Assembly (NCBI GenBank): GCA_024707255.1
Contig: JANQAC010000002.1
Span: 1,482,001 to 1,546,000 of the forward strand
Source: Asticcacaulis sp.
Lineage (GTDB): Bacteria > Pseudomonadota > Alphaproteobacteria > Caulobacterales > Caulobacteraceae
Direction: 5' to 3'
DNA length: 64,000 bases
The notes below the pieces were generated by a model. That model did no database searches. It was not told the origin of the DNA and saw only the letters and a list, made by a program, of their open reading frames with translations. Positions 54,384-63,532 of the stretch are shown piece by piece (positions within the stretch are counted from its first letter, which is position 1; each line of letters opens with the position of its first letter). Made by a program: the position numbers and the translations under genes.

Positions 54384-54415
54384 AAAGCCCATCCGCAGCG
54401 TTACGGATGGGCTTT
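54384..54415 (-). terminator. Terminator of the cyo operon
   Basis: AAAGCCCATCCG (54384-54395) pairs with CGGATGGGCTTT (54404-54415) over an eight-base loop. On the minus strand it lies 23 bases after the cyoD stop and ends in TTTTTA. Confidence 0.85.
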
Positions 54416-54437
54416 CAAACGTGAGTTTTGCAGGTTT

Positions 54438-54869
54438 TTATTCGACCGGCATCATACCCGGCATCATGTTGGTGTTCAGGTGATACATGACCCAAAGCGA
54501 ACCGATCACCAGAATGCCGACGATCAGCACGGTGAAGACAAAGGCGGCGTTGTTCCACATCTGGCTGGAAGACGCGTTCATGTGCAGGAAGAAGTACAGA
54601 TGCACCAGAATCTGCACCACGCCGATGGCGACGACGACCGGGATCAGGGTCGCGGCCGGCATCATGTGCGCCATGGTCAGACCGAACGGAATGGCCGTCA
54701 GGATCACCGACAGGATAAAGCCGATGACATAGGACTTGACCGTGCCGTGACCGGCCGTGTCATGGTGGGCGTCGTGATGCGCCACCTCGGCATGGGTCAG
54801 GTCGGTATCGACCGGCTTTGCGTGGGGGGAACGCGCCTTCCTGGGCTTGGCGTTATCGGGCGTGCTCAT
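54438..54869 (-). CDS. cyoD: Cytochrome bo3 ubiquinol oxidase subunit IV
   Basis: CyoD is a small three-helix subunit that aids assembly of the CuB centre. The 143-residue protein has a histidine-rich cytoplasmic N-terminus (AEVAHHDAHHDTAGHG), then helices with VIGFILSVILTAIPFGLTMA, VQILVHLYFFLHM and FVFTVLIVGILVIGSLWVMYHLN, all family signatures. The start shares one base with the cyoC stop (TGATG). It is the last gene of the operon and is followed by the terminator at 54384. Confidence 0.95.
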   Translation of the reverse strand: MSTPDNAKPRKARSPHAKPVDTDLTHAEVAHHDAHHDTAGHGTVKSYVIGFILSVILTAIPFGLTMAHMMPAATLIPVVVAIGVVQILVHLYFFLHMNASSSQMWNNAAFVFTVLIVGILVIGSLWVMYHLNTNMMPGMMPVE

Positions 54870-55525
54870 CAGGCGGCTCCCATCAGATAAACGATCGTGA
54901 AGACACCGATCCAGATGATATCCAGGAAGTGCCAGAACAGGCTCAAGGACATCAGGCGGATGCGGTTGGCGGGGGTCAGGCCGCGCTTGAACAGATGGAC
55001 AAACATAACGCCCATCCAGATCAGGCCGGAAGTGACGTGCAGGCCGTGCGTGCCGACCAGGGTGAAGAAGGCCGATAGGAAGGCTGAGCGGTCGGGACCG
55101 GCGCCTTCCTCGATCAGCTTGATGAATTCATGGATTTCCATGCCCATGAAGCCAAGGCCGCACAGGGCGGTAACCGCCAGCCAGCCGATGACGGCTTTAA
55201 GCTTGTTGGCCTCCATGCCGATCATGGCCAGACCGTAGGTCAGCGAGGAGATCAGCAGCAGCGCCGTTTCCACCGCCACATAGGGCAGATCGAACAGTTC
55301 GCGGCCATTGGGGCCACCGGCGATATTGCCTTTCAGGACGGCATAGGTGGCGAAAATCGACGCAAACAGGATGCAGTCGCTCATCAGGTAGATCCAGAAG
55401 CCAAGCGTGACTTTCGGCCCTTCATCATGATGATCACCGGCGTGGTGGGCGTCGTTCGGATTGTGATCGTAGGCGGAATCGATCTGGTTTTCGTAACCCG
55501 CCACAGGATTGATGGTCTTGCTCAT
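54869..55525 (-). CDS. cyoC: Cytochrome bo3 ubiquinol oxidase subunit III
   Basis: The 218-residue five-helix protein has [43 protein letters not shown], and [19 protein letters not shown], the CyoC pattern. A histidine-rich stretch ([16 protein letters not shown]) precedes the first helix, as in CtaD and CyoD in this genome. It starts two bases after the cyoB stop. Confidence 0.96.
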   Translation of the reverse strand: MSKTINPVAGYENQIDSAYDHNPNDAHHAGDHHDEGPKVTLGFWIYLMSDCILFASIFATYAVLKGNIAGGPNGRELFDLPYVAVETALLLISSLTYGLAMIGMEANKLKAVIGWLAVTALCGLGFMGMEIHEFIKLIEEGAGPDRSAFLSAFFTLVGTHGLHVTSGLIWMGVMFVHLFKRGLTPANRIRLMSLSLFWHFLDIIWIGVFTIVYLMGAA

Positions 55526-55527
55526 AC

Positions 55528-57576
55528 TTATTGTTCCGCCTTCTTGAGATTGGCGAAGTGCGCGTCTTCGATCGCCTTGACCTCATCGGCCGGCACATAA
55601 TAGTCGCGGTTTTCGTTGAAGGTATGGACGATGCCCAGGCCGATCATGACCAGTAGGGCGCCGCCCGCCATCCACCAGATGTGCCAGACAAGGCCGAAAC
55701 CGAGGCCCGCACTGACAATGCCGATCAGGAAGCCCGTGGGGGTATTGTGCGGCATATGGATGGGCTCGTAAGCTTTCGGCTGCACATAGGCGGTGCCGGT
55801 CTGCTTGGCGTCCCAGAAGGCGTCGTGGTTGCCGATCTTCGGCAGGACGGCGAAGTTATAGAAGGGCGGCGGCGAGGACGTGGCCCATTCCAGGGTACGG
55901 CCATCCCAGGGATCACCGGTCAGGTCACGCAGTTCATCGCGCTTCCAGATGGAATAGACGATCTGAACTAGCTGGGCGATGATGCCGACAAAGATCAGCA
56001 GGGCGCCGCAGAGGGCCACGATCAGGTAGATGTGCCAAACGGGATTGTTGACGTAGTCCAGGCGGCGGGTCATGCCCATCAGGCCCAGCGCATAGATCGG
56101 CAGGAAGGCAATCCAGAAGCCGATCAGCCAGCACCAGAAGCTGACCTTGCCAATGCCGGCGTGCAGCTTGAAGCCGAACGCTTTCGGGAACCAGTAGTTC
56201 AGGCCGGCGAGGCAGCCGAAGACGACACCGCCGATGATGACGTTATGGAAATGGGCGATCAGGAAGACCGAGTTATGCAGCACGAAGTCCGCGCCTGGAA
56301 CGGCCAGAAGCACACCGGTCATGCCGCCGATGACGAAGGTGATGATAAAGCCGAGAGTCCACATCATCGGCAGTTCAAGACGGATGCGGCCGCGATACAT
56401 GGTGAAGAGCCAGTTGAAGATCTTCACGCCCGTGGGGATCGAGATAACCATGGTCGAGATGCCGAAGAAGGCGTTGACATTGGCACCCGCGCCCATGGTG
56501 AAGAAGTGGTGCAGCCACACGAGGAATGACAGGACACCGATGGCGGCGGTGGCGTAGACCATGCCGTCGTAACCGAACAGGCGCTTGCGCGAGAAGGTGG
56601 CGACCACTTCCGAGAACACGCCGAAGGCCGGCAGAATCAGGATATAGACTTCCGGGTGTCCCCAGGCCCAGATGAGGTTGACGTACATCATCGGGTTGCC
56701 GCCGCCGTCATTGGTGAAGAAGTGCATCCCCAGGTAACGGTCGGCGCCCAGCAGGGCCAAAGTGACAGTCAGGATCGGGAAGACCGCGACGATCAGCACG
56801 TTGGCGACCAGGGTCGTCCAGGTGAAGACCGGCATACGCATCAGGGTCATGCCCGGCGCGCGCATCTTGAAAATGGTGGTGATCAGGTTGACCCCCGAAA
56901 GCAACGTGCCCAGGCCGGATATCTGCAGCGCCCAGATGTAGTAATCCACCCCTACCCCCGGTGAGAACTCAAGCTCCGAGAACGGCGGGTAGGCCAGCCA
57001 GCCGGCGTGCGAGAATTCACCGACAACCAGCGAGACGTTGATCAGGATGGCGCCCGCGGCGGTCAGCCAGAAGCTCATGCTGTTGAGGTAAGGGAAAGCC
57101 ACGTCGCGTGCACCGATCTGCAGCGGCATGACCACGTTCATCAGGCCGATGACGAAGGGCATGGCCATGAAGAAGATCATGATGACGCCGTGTGCCGAGA
57201 AAATCTGATCGAAGTGGTCGGGCGGCAGGTAGCCGGCACCGCCATTGGAGGCCAGAGCCTGCTGGCTGCGCATCATCAGGGCGTCGGCGAAGCCGCGCAG
57301 CAGCATGATCAGGGCCAGGATGATGTACATGGCGCCGATCTTCTTGTGATCGACGCTCGTCAGCCATTCGGTCCAGAGGTATTTCCACTGCTTGAAATAG
57401 GTGATCAGGCCGAGGACGAGGATGGCGCCACCCACCATGCCGGCACCGGCCACCATGATGATCGGCTCATGCCAGGGCACCGAATCGAGCCGCAGCTTGC
57501 CGAACAGGAATTCGACAAGCGGCGAAGCGTCGGCCGTTGAAGCCGCGTGAGCGGCGGGTTCTGCTTGCGTTAACAT
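55528..57576 (-). CDS. cyoB: Cytochrome bo3 ubiquinol oxidase subunit I
   Basis: CyoB holds heme b and the heme o3/CuB centre and pumps protons. The 682-residue protein has 15 hydrophobic segments, the CuB/tyrosine motif [20 protein letters not shown] and [19 protein letters not shown] for the low-spin heme. Quinol-oxidase features are the extra N-terminal helix and a longer C-terminus than CtaD. It begins six bases after the cyoA stop. Confidence 0.97.
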   Translation of the reverse strand: MLTQAEPAAHAASTADASPLVEFLFGKLRLDSVPWHEPIIMVAGAGMVGGAILVLGLITYFKQWKYLWTEWLTSVDHKKIGAMYIILALIMLLRGFADALMMRSQQALASNGGAGYLPPDHFDQIFSAHGVIMIFFMAMPFVIGLMNVVMPLQIGARDVAFPYLNSMSFWLTAAGAILINVSLVVGEFSHAGWLAYPPFSELEFSPGVGVDYYIWALQISGLGTLLSGVNLITTIFKMRAPGMTLMRMPVFTWTTLVANVLIVAVFPILTVTLALLGADRYLGMHFFTNDGGGNPMMYVNLIWAWGHPEVYILILPAFGVFSEVVATFSRKRLFGYDGMVYATAAIGVLSFLVWLHHFFTMGAGANVNAFFGISTMVISIPTGVKIFNWLFTMYRGRIRLELPMMWTLGFIITFVIGGMTGVLLAVPGADFVLHNSVFLIAHFHNVIIGGVVFGCLAGLNYWFPKAFGFKLHAGIGKVSFWCWLIGFWIAFLPIYALGLMGMTRRLDYVNNPVWHIYLIVALCGALLIFVGIIAQLVQIVYSIWKRDELRDLTGDPWDGRTLEWATSSPPPFYNFAVLPKIGNHDAFWDAKQTGTAYVQPKAYEPIHMPHNTPTGFLIGIVSAGLGFGLVWHIWWMAGGALLVMIGLGIVHTFNENRDYYVPADEVKAIEDAHFANLKKAEQ

Positions 57577-57582
57577 ATGATA

Positions 57583-58626
57583 CTAGCTCTTGTGCGCGCC
57601 AGATGACTGGAGAAGGGTTTGGGGAGTGAGGGCCGCTTCAGCGACCGCAGGTTTCACAGCTTTTGTTTGTGGTGCTTCACCCGGCTTGCATTGGGCGGCG
57701 CCCGGCGCCAGATCCTTCATCATTGCCATATTGTGGGCATCGTCCGTGCAAAGCCCGCCGGTGGCGCAGTTGTTCAGGATCTTGTGGAACAGGTCCGGCT
57801 CGACCGAAGCATAATAAGCCGGCTTGAAAGCCAGGTCGCGCTTGGCGATCTGCGCATAGGCGGCGGTGTCCAGCGAGGCCTGCGAGGCTTGTGCCTTCGC
57901 CACCCACGCCTTGAAGCCGGCGTCATCCATAGCCAGGGCCTGGAACTTCATACCGGCGAAGCCATGGCCGCTGTAATTGGCCGAGATGCCGTCATAGGTG
58001 CCGGGATGGTCGGCGCGCAGCGAGAGCTGGGTTTCCATGCCGGTCATGGTGTAGATCTGCGAGCCGAGTTGCGGAATGAAGAAGGAATTCATCACCGTGG
58101 CCGAGGTCAGTTTGAAATGGACCGGCGTGCCGACGGGCATGGCCATCTCGTTGACCGTGGCAATATTGTATTCGGGATAGATGAACAGCCATTTCCAGTC
58201 GAGCGACACAACCTCGACCTCAATCGGCTTGACGTTCGCCTTGGTCTCGTGCGGCGCCAGCGGCGCACGCGGGTCGAGTTCATGCGTTGAAACCCACGTC
58301 ACGGCGCCCAGGGCGAGAATGATCAGGGTCGGGATCGCCCAGACCACCGCCTCGATGCGGTTGGAATGCTCGAAATCCGGAGCGTAAGTGGCCTTCTTGT
58401 TTGACGCGCGGTAACGCCAGGCGAACCAGATGGTCATGAAAATGACCGGCACGACGGGAATCAGCATCAGCAGCGTGGCCAGGATGATCAGGTCTTTTTC
58501 CTGCATCCCGACGGGCCCCTTGGGGTCCATCACGACCATGTTACAGCCGGACAATAGCGCCGCGCCCGCAATCAGGCCGCCCGCGATGAAGGCGCGCGTT
58601 ATTGTGCGCCGCAATATAGAAGACAA
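57583..58626 (-). CDS. cyoA: Cytochrome bo3 ubiquinol oxidase subunit II
   Basis: CyoA is a lipoprotein with two membrane helices and a cupredoxin domain that lacks the CuA site, as expected for quinol oxidases. The lipobox LLSGC is followed by NMVVMDPKGPVGMQEKDLI. I place the start at the TTG at 58626, which has GGAG upstream and puts the lipobox cysteine at residue 28; the GTG at 58692 would put it at 50, too far for a signal peptide. MPVGTPVHFKLTSATVMNSF and HGFAGMKFQALAM are conserved. The C-terminal 70 residues are an extra domain with cysteines (NNCATGGLCTDDAHN), a small cytochrome- or subunit-specific extension. Confidence 0.94.
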   Translation of the reverse strand: MSSILRRTITRAFIAGGLIAGAALLSGCNMVVMDPKGPVGMQEKDLIILATLLMLIPVVPVIFMTIWFAWRYRASNKKATYAPDFEHSNRIEAVVWAIPTLIILALGAVTWVSTHELDPRAPLAPHETKANVKPIEVEVVSLDWKWLFIYPEYNIATVNEMAMPVGTPVHFKLTSATVMNSFFIPQLGSQIYTMTGMETQLSLRADHPGTYDGISANYSGHGFAGMKFQALAMDDAGFKAWVAKAQASQASLDTAAYAQIAKRDLAFKPAYYASVEPDLFHKILNNCATGGLCTDDAHNMAMMKDLAPGAAQCKPGEAPQTKAVKPAVAEAALTPQTLLQSSGAHKS

Positions 58627-59036
58627 GGAAACGCTCCGCTTGGAAAATACGGCCTGGTGAGGGCGCGTCGACTGACGATCCAAAGGGTTCACAGGATTAA
58701 ACCTAAATCACACAAAGGAGTTGGCACACTCTTCGCGCTTATGATTGCGAAGATTCCGACGCGTAAACAGGAATTTCATAACCGTCGCAAAGGGGCACAT
58801 TGTCGCACCGCCGCATTTATTTTTTCGCGTTTGCGTAAAAAAACGAAGTTATTTAACGCCGACGGGACTGACAAAAAAAGTCAAATAACCGTGACATCAA
58901 AAGGCGGCGCGCCCATAAAACAGCAAATTTTCGTTAAGCTAAAATTTGAAAAAAGCGTTGCAATATCCCAATTATGCGATAGCGTGAGATAAATTGACGC
59001 AGGCGTTAAATTTAATTGACGTGAAGGAATTAAAGT
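58627..59036. other. cyo upstream region, no gene seen
   Basis: These 410 bases lie between cyoA and the plus-strand gene at 59037 and hold their divergent promoters. AATTGACG occurs twice, at about 58991-58998 and 59015-59022, as possible -35 elements of the right-hand gene. The left half is AT-rich. A 111-codon frame at 58657 overlaps the cyoA start and has no homology, so I take it as chance. Confidence 0.45.
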
Positions 59037-59501
59037 ATGGAAGTGACTAAAGCCTATCCGCGTGTCTATCAGTTTGGACCGGTTTTCAAATCCCTTCTTC
59101 TGGCTGGTGCCCTGGCGCTTATCGTTATGGGTGTGACCGGGGCGATACAATCCTATACCCACATGCACGGCGTTGTCGCCCAGTTCGGCGGCGTCCTGCT
59201 CAGCCTGATTCCGATTGCCGCGGCCCTGTTCGGCACGCCGATGGTCTGGCGCTGCAAGCTGTCTCTGTACGAAGATCGTCTGGAATATAATGGCCTGGTA
59301 ATTGATGCCGTGATCCGCAAGTCCGATATTATCGACAGCCTGATGCCGGCGCCGCAATACGGCATGTTCCAGATCTTCCTGACCCTCGCCGGCCATCCGT
59401 TCAAGCGCCTGCACCTTGCCGTGCTTGGCCATATGGATGATGCGATTGAGCGCTGGGTTAATGGCCTGCCCCATGCCGAGCCGGTCAAGGTTCGCATCTG
59501 A
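59037..59501 (+). CDS. Small membrane protein with PH-like domain, function unknown
   Basis: The 154-residue product has two transmembrane helices (residues about 20-40 and 50-72), then a soluble domain with CKLSLYEDRLEYNGLVIDAVIR and KSDIIDSLMPAP, which resembles the strands of bacterial PH-domain membrane proteins. It ends shortly after a HMDDAIERWVNGLPHA helix. The role is unknown. It lies head-to-head with cyo and is followed by its own terminator, so it is probably monocistronic. Confidence 0.65.
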   Translation: MEVTKAYPRVYQFGPVFKSLLLAGALALIVMGVTGAIQSYTHMHGVVAQFGGVLLSLIPIAAALFGTPMVWRCKLSLYEDRLEYNGLVIDAVIRKSDIIDSLMPAPQYGMFQIFLTLAGHPFKRLHLAVLGHMDDAIERWVNGLPHAEPVKVRI

Positions 59502-59525
59502 ATCACGCCACAGAAAAACCGAACG

Positions 59526-59555
59526 GCCGCCGAACCTATTCGGCGGCTTTTTTTT
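59526..59555 (+). terminator. Terminator between the PH-like gene and SURF1
   Basis: GCCGCCGAA (59526-59534) pairs with TTCGGCGGC (59539-59547), with a CCTA loop and a T8 tail. It ends the plus-strand transcript just before the stop of the convergent SURF1 gene. Confidence 0.85.
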
Positions 59556-60306
59556 ATTTGGCTTCGTCACGCTCCGGTTTGCGGAACCACACCAGCCAGA
59601 CGGATACAGCGATCAGCATCCCTGCCAGGGAAAACCAGGTAATGGCGTACATGAGGTGGCTGTTGGGGAATTTCACCACCGTCAGTCCACCTTTCGGCCA
59701 GCCGCCCGGATTGGGCGTGGCGTCGGCATCGATAAAATAGGGCGCGACCGCACCGATATGGCGGCTTTGCGCAATGGCGGCGATATCTCGGCGATACCAG
59801 GCGTCACGCGCCGGATCATTGGCCTGCTGGAGGAACCAGCCCTTGCTTTCCGGCATACGTAAAAGGCCGGTTATGCTGACCTCCCCCTGAGCCTGCGCTT
59901 CAGGCCGCGTCGCCGGCGCCCGCTTGTCCATCGGCACGAAACCGCGGTTGATATAGACGATGCTACCGTCATCGCGCTTCAGCGGCGTCATCACCCAGTA
60001 GCCTGCGCCATAATCCGACAACGTATAGACCTGTGCCTCGGCCGCGTTCATCAACTGGCCGCGCAGGGTGACGTGGCGATATTCGTCATCGGCCCTGTTG
60101 ACCCGCGGCCAGTCCGCAGGCCGGGGCGCCTCGACCACCGGCGCCGCCACGCGTGCATTGACCCGCGCGATCAGGTCGGTCTTCCAGGCCAGTCTCTGCA
60201 CCTGCCAGACACCAAGCATCAGGAACAGGGCAATGGCCGCCACAGTCAGGAAACCGAACAGGAGCGAGGACAGGGAGATTTTGCGAGTGGACATGGCGCG
60301 CCTCAT
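59554..60306 (-). CDS. SURF1 family oxidase assembly protein, paralogue 2
   Basis: The 250-residue protein has two terminal membrane helices (SSLLFGFLTVAAIALFLMLGVW near the start, YAITWFSLAGMLIAVSVWLVW near the end) and a periplasmic domain with YINRGFVPMDKRAP. It has the same fold as the SURF1 at 22778 but is clearly divergent. It lies beyond cyo but on the far side of an unrelated plus-strand gene, so it is not in the cyo operon, though it may serve that oxidase. The ATG at 60306 is preferred; 60294 is possible. Confidence 0.9.
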   Translation of the reverse strand: MRRAMSTRKISLSSLLFGFLTVAAIALFLMLGVWQVQRLAWKTDLIARVNARVAAPVVEAPRPADWPRVNRADDEYRHVTLRGQLMNAAEAQVYTLSDYGAGYWVMTPLKRDDGSIVYINRGFVPMDKRAPATRPEAQAQGEVSITGLLRMPESKGWFLQQANDPARDAWYRRDIAAIAQSRHIGAVAPYFIDADATPNPGGWPKGGLTVVKFPNSHLMYAITWFSLAGMLIAVSVWLVWFRKPERDEAK

Positions 60307-60390
60307 GACTATGCGCGCCCTCCTATCACAAACCGGCCGCGACAGGACATCACATTGCTTTTCCGATTGAAGCGGTCCAGAGAAGACGAC

Positions 60391-61107
60391 ATGACGGATA
60401 ATGCTCCTGCCCTGCCCGACTTGCGCCAAAAACTGACTGATGACGGGCATATATTCGCGCCGCACGCGGTCACGCAAACCCTGCTGCCGGCGGATTTTGC
60501 CGAGCACTGGCCGGCATTCGCGGCCTCATGGGATGATCTGGGGCCTGACCGTTTCATGGCCGATGGCGGGCGCTATCGCAAACGCCGCCACGCCGTTTTC
60601 GGCCTGTCTACCGGCATATTCACCCGCCAGGCGCACCAGCCGCACTACCAGAGCCGCGACTACAATATGCTGAACGGCGGCGTCCAGCGCTGGTTCGATC
60701 CCGTGACCGAGGCCACCGCTACCAATCCGGCCTTCCGCGCCCTGCTCGATCTCTGCCGCGACCTCTTCCATGCGGCCGCTTCGGACTGGCGCGTCGAAAT
60801 CCATCAGTTCCGCATCGAGCCCGCGCCGGATGAAACCGGCCAGCCAACGCCGGAAGGGATGCATCGTGACGGCGTTGACTGGGTGGCAGTTATCCTGATC
60901 GATCGCCTGAATGTCAGCGAAGGCGTCACCGCTATCTGCGGCCCAGGACGCCACTCCCTGGGCGAATTCACCCTGACCGATCCGCTCGACGCGGTCTTTC
61001 TCGATGACCACCGCGTCCTGCATGGCGTCACGCCGATCCATCGCCTGGATCAGACAGAGCCCGGTCACCGCGATGTCCTGGTCATCACCTTCCAGCGCCA
61101 GTCATAG
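60391..61107 (+). CDS. 2-oxoglutarate/Fe(II)-dependent dioxygenase family protein
   Basis: This 238-residue protein resembles the 2OG-Fe dioxygenase family (PF10014), whose members include the L-isoleucine hydroxylase IDO. The iron-binding HxD is HRD in EGMHRDGVDWVAVI, the distal histidine is in DDHRVLHGVTPI, and an arginine that could bind 2-oxoglutarate lies in GHRDVLVITFQR. It probably hydroxylates a free amino acid or related small molecule in the cytoplasm. The ATG at 60391 is used; the frame upstream to 60073 crosses the SURF1 gene. Confidence 0.8.
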   Translation: MTDNAPALPDLRQKLTDDGHIFAPHAVTQTLLPADFAEHWPAFAASWDDLGPDRFMADGGRYRKRRHAVFGLSTGIFTRQAHQPHYQSRDYNMLNGGVQRWFDPVTEATATNPAFRALLDLCRDLFHAAASDWRVEIHQFRIEPAPDETGQPTPEGMHRDGVDWVAVILIDRLNVSEGVTAICGPGRHSLGEFTLTDPLDAVFLDDHRVLHGVTPIHRLDQTEPGHRDVLVITFQRQS

Positions 61108-61157
61108 ATTTGACGCCGGGCTTGTCGATGCGGCCAGTCTCCTGTCATAGTCGCGCC

Positions 61158-62372
61158 ATGAAAACGATTGAGCCGCGCCCGGCCGCACCTTCGGACAGTG
61201 TCACGCGTGTCGGCGCCATCGACCTGCTGCGCGCCCTAACCATGGTGCTGATGATCTTCGTCAACGACCTGTGGTCGCTGAAGGACATTCCGGCCTGGCT
61301 CGAACATGTGCCACGTGGCGTCGATGGCATGGGCCTGGCCGATGTCGTTTTTCCGGCCTTCCTGTTTATCGTCGGCATGTCCCTGCCCTTCGCCATCGAC
61401 AGCCGCAGGGCAAAGGGCGACAGCGATCTTCAACTCGTCGGTCATGTAATCGGCCGGTCGATCGCCCTGCTGGTGATGGGCGTTTTCTTCGTCAATGGCG
61501 AAACCCTCAATGCCGGCGCCACCGGCATGACCGCGCTTGTTTGGGACTGCGTATGCAGCGTCGCCTTTATCCTGATCTGGAACGCCTACCCCAGAACCAT
61601 GCCGCAATGGTCGCAAAGGGGGCTGAAGGGGCTGGGCGTTCTTATCCTGCTCACCCTGGCCTTTATTTACCGAGGCGGCGAAGACGGACACTTGGAGCGA
61701 TTCGCGCCGCATTGGTGGGGGATACTCGGTCTGATCGGCTGGTCCTATCTGGTAGCAGCCCTGGTCACCATTTTCGCGCGCGGGCGCCTTGTCATCCTGG
61801 TTGGCGCCTGGGCGGTTTTCAGCCTGCTGAGCGTGATCTGGGCTGCCAAGTTGGTTCCGGCGCCTCTGCACATCCTCCCCGAACCGATCATCGATGGCAC
61901 CATGACCGCCCTCAGCCTGGGCGGCGCGGTCATCGCACGGCTGTTCCAGATATTTCAGGCAAGGAATCAAAATTGGCGCATGACGGCGATCTTTGCCGTC
62001 ATCGCCGCGCTTTTGATCGCCCTGTCCATTTACACCCGGCAATTCTGGGGACTGTCCAAACTGGCGGCCACGCCGGCCTGGCTGTTCCTGTGCAGCGCCT
62101 TCACCCTGATTGCTTTCACAGCGCTTTACTGGATCAGCGATATGGCCCGAAAATCGCATTGGTTCAATCCGGTGAAGCCCGCCGGCACCGACACGCTTTT
62201 GTGCTATCTGATGCCGGCCTTTCTCTATCTGGCCATGGATGTGGTTTCCCTTAATCTGCCCGACCCATGGCTGACCGGCGGCATCGGCCTGGTCAAATCG
62301 CTGATATTTGCCCTGATCTGCGTCTGGATGGCCGGCGCCCTGCGCCGGATCGGCATACGGCTAAAATTATGA
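61158..62372 (+). CDS. DUF5009/NagX-like polytopic membrane protein
   Basis: The protein has 404 residues and 10 to 12 membrane helices. It resembles the family of heparan-alpha-glucosaminide N-acetyltransferase-like proteins (COG4299, NagX), shown by DLLRALTMVLMIFVNDLWSL near the start and DVVFPAFLFIVGMSLPFAID, with histidine-containing loops (WLEHVPRGVDGMGLAD). Members move acetyl groups across membranes or act on amino sugars. It follows the dioxygenase gene by 50 bases in the same direction. The role in this organism is unknown. Confidence 0.8.
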   Translation: MKTIEPRPAAPSDSVTRVGAIDLLRALTMVLMIFVNDLWSLKDIPAWLEHVPRGVDGMGLADVVFPAFLFIVGMSLPFAIDSRRAKGDSDLQLVGHVIGRSIALLVMGVFFVNGETLNAGATGMTALVWDCVCSVAFILIWNAYPRTMPQWSQRGLKGLGVLILLTLAFIYRGGEDGHLERFAPHWWGILGLIGWSYLVAALVTIFARGRLVILVGAWAVFSLLSVIWAAKLVPAPLHILPEPIIDGTMTALSLGGAVIARLFQIFQARNQNWRMTAIFAVIAALLIALSIYTRQFWGLSKLAATPAWLFLCSAFTLIAFTALYWISDMARKSHWFNPVKPAGTDTLLCYLMPAFLYLAMDVVSLNLPDPWLTGGIGLVKSLIFALICVWMAGALRRIGIRLKL

Positions 62373-62527
62373 GCATTTAAGATAAAACGATAATAAGCCT
62401 GTTTGTGGGCAGGCTTTTTACAATCGCTGACTCGCCGGCCTATATTTTCCTTACCCTGTAATCCGCATCCTGATCTCGTTGTTCACAGCGAGTCACGCCA
62501 TGCCCCGTACAGCCACATTCCAGAATC

Positions 62528-62753
62528 ATGGATTTCAGTCCGCCCCCTTAAATCGACACCGCGCAGCGATGGTCGTGAACTGGTCGTCTTTGAAAGCCTC
62601 GTCGCGCTTCTCGCCCTGCTGCTGATCATTTCCGGCTTTAGCCTTTATGTTGGCAGGACTTTCAATGCCCCTGAGGACATCATGCCGAGCGGCGCCGTAA
62701 AGGTCAGCACGCACATACCGGCCGAACCGCCCTTGAGCCTGGTGGAAGCATGA
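62528..62753 (+). CDS. Small single-span membrane protein, probably broken by one extra C
   Basis: The visible frame from 62403 has no plausible N-terminus. If one C is removed from the CCCCC run at 62542-62546, an ATG at 62528 gives MDFSPPLKSTPRSDGRELVV and continues as a 74-residue protein with one membrane helix (FESLVALLALLLIISGFSLY) and a short periplasmic or cytoplasmic tail. It overlaps the next small gene by four bases. No family is recognised. Both the start and the correction are inferences. Confidence 0.4.
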
Positions 62754-62944
62754 CCCGTTCGGCCAATTTCACGCCCTACATACTGGCGGCTTTCTTTGCC
62801 GCAGTTTTACTGGCACTGGTTGCCGCCAGCGCCTGGTCTCACGAACAGGCGGACCGGTTCGCGCAGGCGAATGCCGATGCGACCGATGTGCCGTCCGATG
62901 AAGAGGCGCCCGTTACGGATGCTGTCATCGAGGCGGTGAATTAG
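62750..62944 (+). CDS. Small single-span membrane protein
   Basis: The 64-residue product has one membrane helix near its N-terminus (TPYILAAFFAAVLLALVAASAW) and an acidic tail (ATDVPSDEEAPVTDAVIEAV). It is coupled to the upstream small gene by an ATGA overlap, so the two probably form a complex or a pair. Its stop overlaps the stop of the convergent Lrp gene by four bases. No function is known. Confidence 0.45.
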   Translation: MTRSANFTPYILAAFFAAVLLALVAASAWSHEQADRFAQANADATDVPSDEEAPVTDAVIEAVN

Positions 62945-63405
62945 GTGGCGTAGTTCGTCGGCACCGCCTGTTCATTTTTCAGCGTTTCCATCGAAATGTA
63001 GGCCGAAACATCGAACAGGTCGATTCGGCTGACCAGGCGCTTGTAGATGGCGTCATAGTGGGCAATGTCCGTGACCACGATCTTGATGATGTAATCGAGG
63101 TTTCCCGCCAGGCGATGTACCTCGACGATTTCCGGGATATCGAGAACGCCTGACCGAAACCGTTCCAGCCAGTCCGCCGTGTGATGTGCCGTCTTGACCA
63201 TGACAAAGACAGTCGTTGCCACATTCATGCGCGCGCGATCGAGCACCATGACATGGCGGTCGATATATCCCTCCTCCCGAAGACGCGTAATGCGGCGGGA
63301 ACAGGCGGAAGGCGATAGATTTACCCGTTCGGCCAGGTCCGTCAGGGCCGAATCAGCATCACGTTGCAACAGGTCGAGCAGTTTGCGGTCACGATCATCA
63401 AGCAT
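62941..63405 (-). CDS. Lrp/AsnC-family transcriptional regulator
   Basis: The 154-residue regulator has the AsnC-type helix-turn-helix (LLQRDADSALTDLAERVNLS, PSACSRRITRLREEGYI) and the C-terminal RAM domain that binds amino acids (VDVxRLAGNLDYIIKIVV-type segment, here EVHRLAGNLDYIIKIVVTD). It is divergent from a racemase gene, so it probably controls that gene and itself in response to an amino acid. A palindrome at 63435-63449 lies in the shared region. Confidence 0.9.
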   Translation of the reverse strand: MLDDRDRKLLDLLQRDADSALTDLAERVNLSPSACSRRITRLREEGYIDRHVMVLDRARMNVATTVFVMVKTAHHTADWLERFRSGVLDIPEIVEVHRLAGNLDYIIKIVVTDIAHYDAIYKRLVSRIDLFDVSAYISMETLKNEQAVPTNYAT

Positions 63406-63434
63406 ACCAAATATTGCATTAAATTTATGAAATA

Positions 63435-63449
63435 CGCAATTTATTTGCG
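63435..63449. promoter_or_regulatory. Inverted repeat CGCAA-TTTAT-TTGCG, candidate Lrp-type operator
   Basis: Perfect 5-base arms in an AT-rich surround lie between the divergent Lrp and racemase genes, 30 bases before the Lrp start. This spacing and AT-richness suit AsnC-family binding. One short site among many AT-rich positions is weak evidence. Confidence 0.35.
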
Positions 63450-63532
63450 AAAATAAAGCTTAAAGGTCACTAATACGCGCGCCATTTCCCTAAGCTTCGC
63501 CATAAGATGAGAGTCCAAAAAAGGAGTTCGGA

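Noticed and set aside
58657..58992. 111-codon frame in the cyo promoter region
   Set aside because: It overlaps the cyoA start, is rich in Lys and Arg with no fold pattern, and has no ribosome site.
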